From the NCBI GenBank assembly GCA_902515205.1, contig CABXTU010000010.1, positions 1-38,017 of the forward strand: a stretch of DNA of 38,017 bases, in the 5' to 3' direction. This DNA comes from an uncultured Pelagibacteraceae bacterium. GTDB taxonomy: Bacteria; Pseudomonadota; Alphaproteobacteria; Pelagibacterales; Pelagibacteraceae. This document shows, piece by piece, positions 30,244-38,017 of this stretch. The translations under genes were made by a program, and so were the position numbers. Each line of letters begins with the position of its first letter. Position 1 is the first letter of the stretch. Under the pieces are notes generated by a model. That model had not been told where the DNA came from. It saw nothing but the letters and a program-made list of their open reading frames with translations, and searched no databases.

Positions 30244-31253
30244 AAATTTCTAGATAAGCTAAAAGAGGTTAAGTTTTCAAGAATATTTTTTTCCTCACAA
30301 TCATTAAACACTGATAGTGAGCTAGATGCCAAATTAATATAGTGTTGAGCTTTCTGATAACATGATTTTATTACTTCATATTTTTTTATTAATGATAAAG
30401 AATAACTCAGATCATTTTCATCTCTAACATATTTCGAAAAAATATCTTTAAGCTTTTCTTTTTCTTGATTATTTGCTTTTTGAAATAATAATATTATAGG
30501 AAGTGTTACTTTACCTTCATAAAAATCTTTACCAATTTTTTTTCCAAATAATTTTAATTCTGAATTGTAATCTAAAGTATCATCAGCAATTTGAAATGTT
30601 AAACCAAGGTTTCTACCATAAAACTCGAGAGCTTCTTTTTCTTTATTTTTTATACCAGATAAAATTGCTCCAACCTTTGTTGATGCTGCAAATAATTCTG
30701 CAGTCTTTGCAGATATAATCTTTAGATATGTCTCTTCCAGCATGTCAACCTCACCTTGATGCTGAAGTTGTAATACTTCTCCTTGAGCAATTTTTGAGGA
30801 CGTTGATGATAACAATTTCAAAACTTCTAAATTTCCATCTTCAACCATCATTTCAAAACACCTACTAAGTAAATAATCTCCAACTAATATGGATGAATGA
30901 TTATCCCAAACTTTATTTAGGGTTTTTTTTCCTCTTCTTATAGAACCATCATCAATTACATCGTCATGCATTAAAGTTGCAGAATGGATTAACTCAACAC
31001 AGGCTGCCAAATTAACATCTCTAGTACCATTTGAATACCCACACATTTTGGCAGAACCTAAAGTAAGCAATGCCCTTAATCTTTTACCGCCTGTAGTTAT
31101 GTGATAATTAGTCATTTTTTGAACTAGTTCTACATCACTTGATAACTTTAATTTAATTTTTTCTTCTACTAATAATAATTTATTCTCAACAGATTCTTTG
31201 AGTAAATAATAAGAATTATTAATTTGGTTTTTAAGCTGTATTACAGTTCCCAT
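30240..31253 (-). CDS. ispB: Long-chain polyprenyl diphosphate synthase (quinone side chain)
   Basis: 337 residues from the ATG at 31253; a TTG 12 nt upstream (31265) would add FPY-type residues. Makes a C40-C50 diphosphate for ubiquinone. GGKRLRALL (about 59-67 counted from the TTG), first motif LMHDDVIDDGSIRRG (D101-D106), second FQIADDTLDYNSE. Short residues are absent before the first Asp motif (S-A-T-L-M), in keeping with a long chain product, but exact length is not readable. The start codon lies in the middle of an 18-bp palindrome and just after a good promoter. Confidence 0.92.
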   Translation of the reverse strand: MGTVIQLKNQINNSYYLLKESVENKLLLVEEKIKLKLSSDVELVQKMTNYHITTGGKRLRALLTLGSAKMCGYSNGTRDVNLAACVELIHSATLMHDDVIDDGSIRRGKKTLNKVWDNHSSILVGDYLLSRCFEMMVEDGNLEVLKLLSSTSSKIAQGEVLQLQHQGEVDMLEETYLKIISAKTAELFAASTKVGAILSGIKNKEKEALEFYGRNLGLTFQIADDTLDYNSELKLFGKKIGKDFYEGKVTLPIILLFQKANNQEKEKLKDIFSKYVRDENDLSYSLSLIKKYEVIKSCYQKAQHYINLASSSLSVFNDCEEKNILENLTSFSLSRNF

Positions 31254-31263
31254 ATATGGGAAC
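31246..31263. repeat. 18-bp perfect palindrome over the ispB start codon
   Basis: GTTCCCATATATGGGAAC is self-complementary over its full length. The minus-strand ATG (31253-31251) is inside it. It also lies about 9-26 bp past the -10 box of the ispB promoter, where a repressor dimer or an mRNA hairpin could act. Confidence 0.7.
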
Positions 31264-31271
31264 AAAATAGT

Positions 31272-31300
31272 ATAATAAGTTTATATTTATTACTTATCAA
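31272..31300 (-). promoter_or_regulatory. ispB: Promoter of ispB
   Basis: On the minus strand TTGATA (31300-31295), a 17-nt spacer and TATTAT (31277-31272). Both boxes match five and five of six consensus bases, with the ideal spacing. Predicted transcription start is near 31265, giving a leader of roughly 12 nt to the ATG. Confidence 0.65.
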
Positions 31301-31328
31301 TTGACGCACCTGAATCTTCAATTATAAG
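31301..31328 (+). promoter_or_regulatory. Promoter of the S49 peptidase-glyQS unit
   Basis: TTGACG (31301-31306), a 16-nt spacer and TATAAG (31323-31328). The -35 box abuts the -35 box of the divergent ispB promoter, so the two polymerase sites touch back to back. The start of transcription would be near 31335, leaving a leader of about 34 nt before the ATG at 31369. Confidence 0.6.
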
Positions 31329-31368
31329 GTGTCTTTATATTCAATTTAAAATTCTATAAAGATTAGTA

Positions 31369-32175
31369 ATGTTCTCTTTTTTAAAAAAGAAAAAAATTGT
31401 TCCCCATATTAAACTAAATGGAGTTATTGGGAATGTTGGAAAGTTCAAACAAGGAATTGATTTTTCTGGTCAAGAGGAGATTATTTCAAAAGCTTTTGCA
31501 TTAAAAAAAGCACTATGTGTAGCAATTACTATTAATTCACCAGGTGGATCTCCAGTCCAGTCGCATTTAATTTATAATTTTATAAGACAACAGGCAAAGA
31601 AGAATAAAAAAAAAGTTATTGTCTTTGCAGAGGACGTTGCTGCATCTGGAGGATATTTAATTGCATGTGCTGGTGATGAAATATATGCAAATTCTAGTTC
31701 GATAATTGGTTCTATAGGAGTTATTTATTCTTCTTTTGGTTTTACTGAACTAATTAAAAAGATTGGTATTGAAAGAAGGGTTCATACAGCAGGAAAAAAC
31801 AAAAGTACTCTTGATCCATTTCTTGACGAAAAAAAAGAAGATATAGAAAGATTAAAAAATATTCAATTAGATTTACATAAGAATTTTATTAATGTTGTTG
31901 AAGAAAGTAGAGGATCAAAACTTAAGAAATCAGATGTAGAGCTATTCTCAGGTGAGTTTTGGTCTGGTAGTAAAGCTAAAGATCTTGGATTAATTGATGA
32001 TGTTGGAGATGCCAATCAGATATTAAAAGAAAGATTTGGAGAAGATGTAGTAATTAAAAAATTTGAAAAATCAAAAGGCTGGTTAAGTAAAAAATTATCT
32101 TCATCAAATGATCAAGTAGAACAATTAGCAAATATATTGGATGAAAAGTCTGTCTGGCAAAGATATGGCCTCTAA
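31369..32175 (+). CDS. S49-family serine peptidase (SppA/SohB-like)
   Basis: 268 residues, a single S49 domain. The Ser nucleophile is S93 in [17 protein letters not shown], and the probable general-base Lys is K145 in [11 protein letters not shown], the Ser/Lys pair of this clan; INSPGGSP (55-62) forms the oxyanion side. No N-terminal membrane helix is visible, unlike E. coli SppA and SohB, so it is either cytoplasmic or peripheral. Relatives cut signal peptide remnants. The glyQ start overlaps its 3' end, suggesting co-transcription with glyQS. Confidence 0.9.
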   Translation: MFSFLKKKKIVPHIKLNGVIGNVGKFKQGIDFSGQEEIISKAFALKKALCVAITINSPGGSPVQSHLIYNFIRQQAKKNKKKVIVFAEDVAASGGYLIACAGDEIYANSSSIIGSIGVIYSSFGFTELIKKIGIERRVHTAGKNKSTLDPFLDEKKEDIERLKNIQLDLHKNFINVVEESRGSKLKKSDVELFSGEFWSGSKAKDLGLIDDVGDANQILKERFGEDVVIKKFEKSKGWLSKKLSSSNDQVEQLANILDEKSVWQRYGL

Positions 32176-33046
32176 AAAAAATAAAAAAAAACAAAAGTTT
32201 CAAACTTTTCAAGATACGATTTTAAATTTACAAAAGTTTTGGAGCAAGCATGGATGTATAATTTTACAACCCTATGATATAGAAGTCGGAGCTGGAACAT
32301 TTCACCCAGCAACCACACTCAGATCTCTTGGACCTAAATCCTGGAAAGCTGCTTACGTGCAACCATCAAGAAGACCCACAGATGGAAGATATGGGGATAA
32401 TCCAAATAGACTTCAACATTATTATCAATTTCAGGTTATTATAAAACCTTCTCCTTCAAATATAAAAAAATTATATTTAAATAGTTTATCTGTAATTGGC
32501 ATTGATCATAACAATCATGATATTAGATTCGTTGAAGATGATTGGGAGAGCCCTACTTTAGGAGCTGCCGGTCTTGGTTGGGAAGTATGGTGTGATGGAA
32601 TGGAAATAACACAATTTACATATTTTCAACAAATGGCTGGTTTTGAATGCAAACCAGTTTCAGTAGAAATAACATATGGTTTAGAAAGAATTTGTATGTT
32701 TACTCAACAAAAAAAAAATGTCTATGATTTAATTTGGAATAATGAAAATATTGAATATCGAGAAGTTTTTCATCAATCTGAGAAAGAATTTTCTGCTTAT
32801 AATTTTGACTATGCTAATGCAGAAATTCTTTTTAAAATGTTTGATATGCTTGAAAGTGAAGCAAAATCATTAATAGATAAAAAAATTTCCTTACCGGCTT
32901 ATGATCAATGCTTAAAAGCGAGCCATGTGTTCAATGTACTTGATGCTAGAGGAGCAATTAGTGTCGCTCAAAGAGCAGAATATATTGGAAGAATTAGAGA
33001 AATTACAAAATTAGCTGCTGGAGTTTGGATTAATACTCAAGTTTAA
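32165..33046 (+). CDS. glyQ: Glycyl-tRNA synthetase alpha subunit
   Basis: 293 residues from the ATG at 32165. An upstream ATG (32141) is in frame but lies deeper in the peptidase gene; the sequence [19 protein letters not shown] is a more ordinary start for the family. [32 protein letters not shown] (in parts: [14 protein letters not shown]), [39 protein letters not shown] and ITYGLERI are diagnostic of the bacterial alpha2-beta2 enzyme that charges tRNA-Gly. glyS follows after 1 nt. Confidence 0.96.
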   Translation: MASKKNKKKQKFQTFQDTILNLQKFWSKHGCIILQPYDIEVGAGTFHPATTLRSLGPKSWKAAYVQPSRRPTDGRYGDNPNRLQHYYQFQVIIKPSPSNIKKLYLNSLSVIGIDHNNHDIRFVEDDWESPTLGAAGLGWEVWCDGMEITQFTYFQQMAGFECKPVSVEITYGLERICMFTQQKKNVYDLIWNNENIEYREVFHQSEKEFSAYNFDYANAEILFKMFDMLESEAKSLIDKKISLPAYDQCLKASHVFNVLDARGAISVAQRAEYIGRIREITKLAAGVWINTQV

Positions 33047-33047
33047 A

Positions 33048-35120
33048 ATGGCAGAATTTTTCTTAGAGTTATTTAGTGAAGAAATTCCAGCAGGGCTACA
33101 AAAAAATTTACGTGAGAAACTTTTAGAAGAATTTCAAAAATTTTTTTTAGAAAAATCTATTAAATCAAAAAAAAGTTTTTCATTATCTACTCCCAATAGA
33201 TTAATCTTAGTTTTTGAAGGTTTAGATAAACATACAAAAATATTATCTAATGAAATAAGAGGGCCAAAAACAAGTGCTCCTGAACAAGCATTGGCAGGCT
33301 TTATAAGGTCAAACAAAATAGAAAAAAAAGATTTATTTAAAAATAAAACTAAAAAAGGTGAGTTTTATTTTTATAAAACAAAATCTACATTATTAAAAAC
33401 TAATGATTTATTAATTGATTTTATTCCAAAGATACTTGAAAACTATCAGTGGAAAAAGTCAATGAAATGGGGAGAATATAATCTCAATTGGGGAAGACCC
33501 TTAAAATCAATTTTGTCAGTGTTTGATAAGAAATTAATTAATTTTGAATTTCACCACTTAACTTCTTCCAAATCAACTTATGTAGATAAAGATTTTGAAG
33601 AAAAAAAAAAAATTTTTACAGATTTCAAGTCTTATGAAAAGTATTTTAAAAGACAAGGATCAATTGTTGATCAAGATAAAAGAAAAGAATTAATAAATAA
33701 AGAATTTTCAAAAATACTAAGTAAAAGAAAATTAACAATTCAAGATAATCCAAAATTAATTGATGAAGTAATAAATTTGGTAGATAATCCGAATGTTTTA
33801 ATATGCAGTTTTGATAAAAAATTCTTATCTATTCCAAAAGAAATTTTAATTTTAACGATGCAATCCCATCAAAAATACTTTCCAACTTTTGATAATAAGG
33901 GTGAAATCACAAATGAATTTTTGATTGTAGTAAACAAAAAAGATCAAAAAGGACTAATAAAAGTTGGGAATGAAAGAGTTGTTGATGCTAGACTTAGTGA
34001 CGCTGAATTTTTTTGGAATAAAGATAAAACTCAAAATTTAGTTAAAAAAGTTTCTGAGTTAAAGGCAATGGGCTTTTTCAAAGGATTAGGAACATATTTT
34101 GATAAAGTTCAACGAATGAGAAAATTAGGTGGAATAATTTCTGATGAATTATTAATCAGTAAAGAAAAAATAGAGCTTACGGCATCAATTAGTAAAACTG
34201 ATTTAACTTCAGATCTAGTTGGTGAATTTCCTGAGCTTCAGGGCATTATGGGTGGATACTTTTCAATACATCAGGGATTTGACAAAGAAATATCACAAGC
34301 AATAACAGAACAATATTTGCCCATTGGTTTAGACTCCAAAATTCCCAAAAAACCTTTTAGTGTTGCGTTATCTGTTACAGATAAAATTGATACATTAGTT
34401 GGTTTTTTTGGAATTGACGAAAAACCCACAAGTTCAAAAGATCCATTTGCATTAAGAAGAATTTCACTTGGAATAATTAGAACAATAATAGAAAATAAAA
34501 TAAATTTAAAAGTAAATGATTTATTAAATTATTCTTTAAGTCTATACCAAAATCAAGGACATAACCTTACTAACACTAATATACAAAAAGAATTGTATAA
34601 TTTTTTAAAAGACAGATTTAGATATTACATGAAAGAAAAAAAAATCCGTTTTGATATTGTTGAGGCAACAATTTCATCTTTTTCTTTAAATAAATTGTTT
34701 TCATCTTTTGAAAAAGCCAATAGTTTAAATAAAATAATTAATAATCAATCAGGTCAAAATATTATATCAAGTTACAAAAGAGCATCAAACATAATAGATA
34801 GTGAACTAAAAAATAATGGAATAGAAATAAATAATACAACTGATCCTGGCATTTTTAAAACTGATTTTGAGAGGAATTTGTATAAAAAAATTAATGAAAT
34901 TAAAAAATACTATTCAAATATTAATAATGATGAAAACTATGAAGAATCATTATCAGTGTTATCAGAGGCTAAAAAAGAGATTTTCGAATTTTTCGATAAT
35001 GTAAAAGTTAATGAAAAAAATGAAGCTTTACGAAAAAACAGATTGGAACTTATTAATATGTTATGTAAAACCTTTGAAAATTTTATAAATTTTCAATTAT
35101 TAAAGGCAAATAATGAGTAA
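33048..35120 (+). CDS. glyS: Glycyl-tRNA synthetase beta subunit
   Basis: 690 residues, usual length. ELFSEEIPAGLQ at 7-18 is the family start. RGPKTSAPEQALAGFIRSN, KSMKWGEYNLNWGRPL, MQSHQKYFPTFDNKG, DARLSDAEFFWNKDK, KTDLTSDLVGEFPELQGIMG and KDPFALRR are typical, followed by a C-terminal anticodon-type DALR region (about 580-690). It partners GlyQ. Its end overlaps ppdK by 8 nt. Confidence 0.96.
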   Translation: MAEFFLELFSEEIPAGLQKNLREKLLEEFQKFFLEKSIKSKKSFSLSTPNRLILVFEGLDKHTKILSNEIRGPKTSAPEQALAGFIRSNKIEKKDLFKNKTKKGEFYFYKTKSTLLKTNDLLIDFIPKILENYQWKKSMKWGEYNLNWGRPLKSILSVFDKKLINFEFHHLTSSKSTYVDKDFEEKKKIFTDFKSYEKYFKRQGSIVDQDKRKELINKEFSKILSKRKLTIQDNPKLIDEVINLVDNPNVLICSFDKKFLSIPKEILILTMQSHQKYFPTFDNKGEITNEFLIVVNKKDQKGLIKVGNERVVDARLSDAEFFWNKDKTQNLVKKVSELKAMGFFKGLGTYFDKVQRMRKLGGIISDELLISKEKIELTASISKTDLTSDLVGEFPELQGIMGGYFSIHQGFDKEISQAITEQYLPIGLDSKIPKKPFSVALSVTDKIDTLVGFFGIDEKPTSSKDPFALRRISLGIIRTIIENKINLKVNDLLNYSLSLYQNQGHNLTNTNIQKELYNFLKDRFRYYMKEKKIRFDIVEATISSFSLNKLFSSFEKANSLNKIINNQSGQNIISSYKRASNIIDSELKNNGIEINNTTDPGIFKTDFERNLYKKINEIKKYYSNINNDENYEESLSVLSEAKKEIFEFFDNVKVNEKNEALRKNRLELINMLCKTFENFINFQLLKANNE

Positions 35121-37782
35121 ATTGATTTTAAATTTTAAATCAAAAGATACAAAAAAAATAAAGAATCCTAAAAATTTCTTAGGCGGAAAAGGCGCTAATT
35201 TGTCTGAGATGGGAAGAATGGGTCTTCCAGTTCCTCCTGGATTTACAATTTCAACAAAAGTTTGTGAGCTTTTCTACAAAGATAAAAAAAAAATAAACCC
35301 AAAATTAATTAGTCAGATTAAAAAAGAATTAAAAATAATTGAAATAGATGTGTTTAAAAAATTTGGAGATTTAAAAAATCCTCTTTTATTATCTGTTAGG
35401 TCGGGGGCTAGAGTTTCAATGCCAGGTATGATGGATACAATTCTAAATCTTGGCTTAAATGATAAAACTGTGATTGCATTAGCAAATATGACTTCAAATG
35501 GTAGATTTGCCAAAGATAGCTATAGAAGATTTATTCAAATGTATGGCAATGTTGTTATGGGAGTTGAAAGTTATCACTTTGAAGAACTGATTGAAAACTA
35601 TAAATTAACCAAAGGTGTATTGTTAGATACGGAATTAGATGAAGAAGATTGGGATGGATTAATTCAAGATTTTAAAAATACTATTAAAGAAAAAAAAAAT
35701 AAAGATTTTCCTCAAGATGTTCATGAACAACTATTTGGAGCAATAAGTGCAGTATTTTTATCTTGGGAAAGTAATCGTGCAAAAGTTTATAGAAAATTAA
35801 ATCAAATTCCTGCAGAGTGGGGGACAGCTGTGAATGTTCAGTCTATGGTTTTTGGAAATATGGGAAATGATTGTGCAACGGGTGTTGTTTTTACTAGAAA
35901 TCCCTCTGATGGCTCCAATGATATTTATGGAGAATATTTAATTAATGCACAGGGCGAAGATGTTGTTGCTGGTACAAGAACACCTCAATACATAACTAAA
36001 AAAGCCAAAAAAGAGGCTAAAGTTAAAGAATTATCCATGGAAGAGTCGATGCCTAAAGTTTATTCAGAATTATTTAAGATTTTAAAAAAATTAGAAAAAC
36101 ATTATAGAGACATGCAGGATGTCGAATTTACAGTTGAAAATAATAAGCTTTGGATCTTGCAAACTCGTTCAGGTAAACGAACTTCAAAATCTGCTGTAAA
36201 GATTGCAGTTGATATGGTTGATGAAAAATTAATTTCAAAAATTGATGCTGTTTTAAGGATTGATCCGAATTCTTTAGATACATTACTTCACCCCACTTTA
36301 GATGAAAAAAGTTCTATAGACGTAATTGCTAATGGTTTACCTGCATCGCCTGGAGCGGCTAGTGGAAAAGTAGTCTTTACCTCTGAGGAAGCTGAAAGAC
36401 TAAATGATATGATGCAAGATACTATTTTAGTCAGAGTTGAAACATCCCCTGAAGATATTCAGGGAATGCATGCAGCAAGAGGAATTTTGACTGCTAGAGG
36501 GGGAATGACAAGTCATGCAGCAGTCGTTGCGAGAGGTATGGGCAGACCTTGTGTTTCTGGTTCAAGTGAGATCGACATCAATTATGAAAAAAAATTTTTC
36601 AAGACTTCATCCTGTGAAATTAAAGAAGGTGACATAATTACTATAGATGGCTCATCAGGGAGGATCATTTTAGGAAATGTTCCAACAGTAAAACCAGAAA
36701 TTTCAGGTGATTTTTCTAAACTTATGGGATGGGCTGATAAATTTAGAAAATTAAAAGTTAGGACAAATTCTGAAACACCTCAAGATACAAAAACTGCAAG
36801 AGATTTTGGTGCAGAAGGCATAGGATTGTGCAGAACAGAACATATGTTTTTTGATGAAGAAAGAATTTTATCAGTTAGGCAAATGATATTATCAAAAACT
36901 AGTGAGGATAGAGATAAAGCTTTGAAAAAACTTTTACCTCATCAAAAAAATGACTTTATTGAAATATTTAAAATTATGCATGGTCTTCCAGTCACTGTAA
37001 GATTATTAGACCCTCCATTGCATGAGTTTTTACCAAAATCACCAAAAGAAATCTCAGAAGTAGCTAGAGTTATTGGTTTAGATAAAAAAGAATTGGAATC
37101 TAGAATAGATGAGCTCCATGAACAAAATCCTATGCTAGGTCATAGAGGCTGCAGATTGGGTATTTCTTTTCCTGAAATATATGAAATGCAATGTAGAGCA
37201 ATTTTTGAAGCTTTATTAGATCTTAAAAGAAATAAACAAAAATCAGCTTTTCCAGAAATAATGATACCTTTAGTTTCAACAGAAGCAGAGATAAAAATTA
37301 TGAAAGAACTGGTAATAAATACTGCAAAAAAAGTTCAAGAAAAAAATAAAATTAAAATTGAATTTTTAGTTGGTACAATGATTGAATTACCAAGGGCAGC
37401 AATTAAAGCAAAAGATATAGCTAAACACGCAGAATTTTTTAGTTTTGGAACGAATGATTTAACTCAAACTACTTTAGGAATTAGTAGAGACGATAGTGGT
37501 AAATTTTTAAATGATTATATTGATAATAAAATTTTTACTGTAGATCCATTTATTTCGATAGATGAAGGTGTAAAAGATCTAGTACAAATAGCCGTTAATA
37601 AAGGAAAAAAACAAAACAAAAAAATTAAATTAGGCATATGTGGAGAACATGGAGGTGATCCGAAGAGTATAGATTTTTGTTCAAAAACAGGTCTAAATTA
37701 TGTTTCATGTTCACCCTATAGAGTCCCCATAGCAAGATTAGCTGCTGCCCAAGCAGAATTAAACAGAAAAAAAAAAATTTAA
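35113..37782 (+). CDS. ppdK: Pyruvate, phosphate dikinase
   Basis: 889 residues. It interconverts pyruvate + ATP + Pi and phosphoenolpyruvate + AMP + PPi. The ATP-grasp domain begins at LGGKGANLSEMGRMGLPVPPGF (in parts: GGKGANL at 24-30) and includes RSGARVSMPGMMDTILNLG. The phosphohistidine is H468 in GGMTSHAAVVARGMGRPCV; the PEP/pyruvate barrel has GLCRTEHMFF, GHRGCRLG, GTMIELPRA, FFSFGTNDLTQ and catalytic C843 in GICGEHGGDP. All active-site residues are kept. PPi-linked and reversible, it can feed gluconeogenesis toward the tkt-gap-pgk-fba genes at the other end of the window. Confidence 0.97.
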   Translation: MSKLILNFKSKDTKKIKNPKNFLGGKGANLSEMGRMGLPVPPGFTISTKVCELFYKDKKKINPKLISQIKKELKIIEIDVFKKFGDLKNPLLLSVRSGARVSMPGMMDTILNLGLNDKTVIALANMTSNGRFAKDSYRRFIQMYGNVVMGVESYHFEELIENYKLTKGVLLDTELDEEDWDGLIQDFKNTIKEKKNKDFPQDVHEQLFGAISAVFLSWESNRAKVYRKLNQIPAEWGTAVNVQSMVFGNMGNDCATGVVFTRNPSDGSNDIYGEYLINAQGEDVVAGTRTPQYITKKAKKEAKVKELSMEESMPKVYSELFKILKKLEKHYRDMQDVEFTVENNKLWILQTRSGKRTSKSAVKIAVDMVDEKLISKIDAVLRIDPNSLDTLLHPTLDEKSSIDVIANGLPASPGAASGKVVFTSEEAERLNDMMQDTILVRVETSPEDIQGMHAARGILTARGGMTSHAAVVARGMGRPCVSGSSEIDINYEKKFFKTSSCEIKEGDIITIDGSSGRIILGNVPTVKPEISGDFSKLMGWADKFRKLKVRTNSETPQDTKTARDFGAEGIGLCRTEHMFFDEERILSVRQMILSKTSEDRDKALKKLLPHQKNDFIEIFKIMHGLPVTVRLLDPPLHEFLPKSPKEISEVARVIGLDKKELESRIDELHEQNPMLGHRGCRLGISFPEIYEMQCRAIFEALLDLKRNKQKSAFPEIMIPLVSTEAEIKIMKELVINTAKKVQEKNKIKIEFLVGTMIELPRAAIKAKDIAKHAEFFSFGTNDLTQTTLGISRDDSGKFLNDYIDNKIFTVDPFISIDEGVKDLVQIAVNKGKKQNKKIKLGICGEHGGDPKSIDFCSKTGLNYVSCSPYRVPIARLAAAQAELNRKKKI

Positions 37783-37969
37783 TATAAATTTATTTAACTG
37801 TAAGATATATTTTTTTTTGTCACTCAATTAATAACATAGAGAATATAACACTTTTTCAAAAACTTTGTGTAGTGTTTGCTCATTTTGCTGATTTCTTTAC
37901 TTTCAACTTCGTTTACTGGTCTTTAAATAATTTTTCCCCTTCAGCGATAATATGATAAATAATCATTAA
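37783..37969. other. Mostly non-coding stretch after ppdK
   Basis: An all-A/T inverted repeat (7-bp arms, 3-nt loop) lies within the ppdK stop region (about 37777-37793) and a T9 run follows at about 37810, but the stem is too weak for a sure terminator. AACACT and AGTGTT (about 37850-37880) form a loose inverted repeat. No tRNA, known riboswitch or conserved protein is recognised. Confidence 0.5.
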
Positions 37970-38017
37970 ATGAAATCTAATTATTGCTCAGAAACAAACA
38001 GTTTAGGTGTGGTATTA
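37970..38017 (+). CDS. Possible start of an unidentified gene, cut by the window edge
   Basis: A plus-strand frame opens with ATG at 37970 and stays open to the edge (MKSNYCSETNSLGVVL, 16 codons). TATGATAAAT upstream could be a -10 box. Too short to identify; it may be chance. Confidence 0.25.
   Translation, partial: MKSNYCSETNSLGVVL

Noticed and set aside
32141..32164. Upstream ATG for glyQ
   Set aside because: It would lengthen the overlap with the peptidase gene from 11 to 35 nt and adds residues not seen in the family.
37831..37925. Short minus-strand frame ending ...YTKFLKKCYILYVIN
   Set aside because: About 30 codons, no certain start beyond an internal ATG, no known family; expected by chance.

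Overview
The window is a compact, very AT-rich piece of alphaproteobacterial chromosome that most resembles the SAR11 clade (Pelagibacterales). The reasons are strong A/T bias with lysine/asparagine-rich proteins, gene spacings that are mostly 0-60 bp with many start/stop overlaps, and gene orders usual in Alphaproteobacteria (tol-pal-cpoB-tilS-ftsH-folP-glmM; rluD-rpoH). Strain and species cannot be fixed by reading alone. Almost everything is single-copy housekeeping. I see no insertion sequence, prophage, CRISPR array, toxin-antitoxin pair or defence island, and no gene-free stretch longer than 300 bp.

Layout. 1-5244 (minus): a carbon operon tkt > gap > pgk > class I fba, followed by the 5' end of a ThiE-like gene cut by the window edge. 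5300-8634 (plus): small coiled-coil protein, zapA, 5-formyl-THF cyclo-ligase, a YmdB-type phosphoesterase, a YebC-family regulator and a RuvC-like resolvase of the phage type standing where ruvCAB is often found. 8686-13572 (plus): tolQ, tolR, tolA, tolB, pal and cpoB, with a strong intrinsic terminator between pal and cpoB. 13532-20999 (plus): tilS, ftsH, folP, glmM, thiD, purA. 20996-22909 (minus): rluD (interrupted by a frameshift) and rpoH. 22933-23009 (plus): tRNA-Arg(TCG). 23010-25457 (minus): ABC-2 permease, its ATPase and a Sua5/TsaC protein. 25478-28495 (plus): xseB, ispA, dxs. Then aroC (minus), pdxH (plus), a long-chain polyprenyl diphosphate synthase (minus), and a plus-strand run of S49 peptidase, glyQ, glyS and ppdK. 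The last 235 bp are largely non-coding.

How the genes fit together. Fba, Pgk, Gap, Tkt and PpdK cover lower glycolysis/gluconeogenesis and the non-oxidative pentose phosphate branch. Dxs, IspA and the long-chain synthase make isoprenoids and the quinone side chain. Tkt and Dxs both need thiamine diphosphate, and ThiD plus the ThiE-like fragment belong to its synthesis. Tol-Pal, ZapA and CpoB act in envelope constriction. FtsH and RpoH are both here; in E. coli FtsH degrades RpoH.

No unknown multi-gene system stands out. The points most worth a second look are: the one-base frameshift in an A8/T8 run that splits rluD while its C-terminus is intact in the next frame; the phage-type RuvC without RuvA or RuvB beside it; two perfect palindromes (20 bp before ftsH, 18 bp over the start of the polyprenyl synthase); back-to-back divergent promoters at 31272-31328; and convergent genes that share a TTAA as both stop codons.
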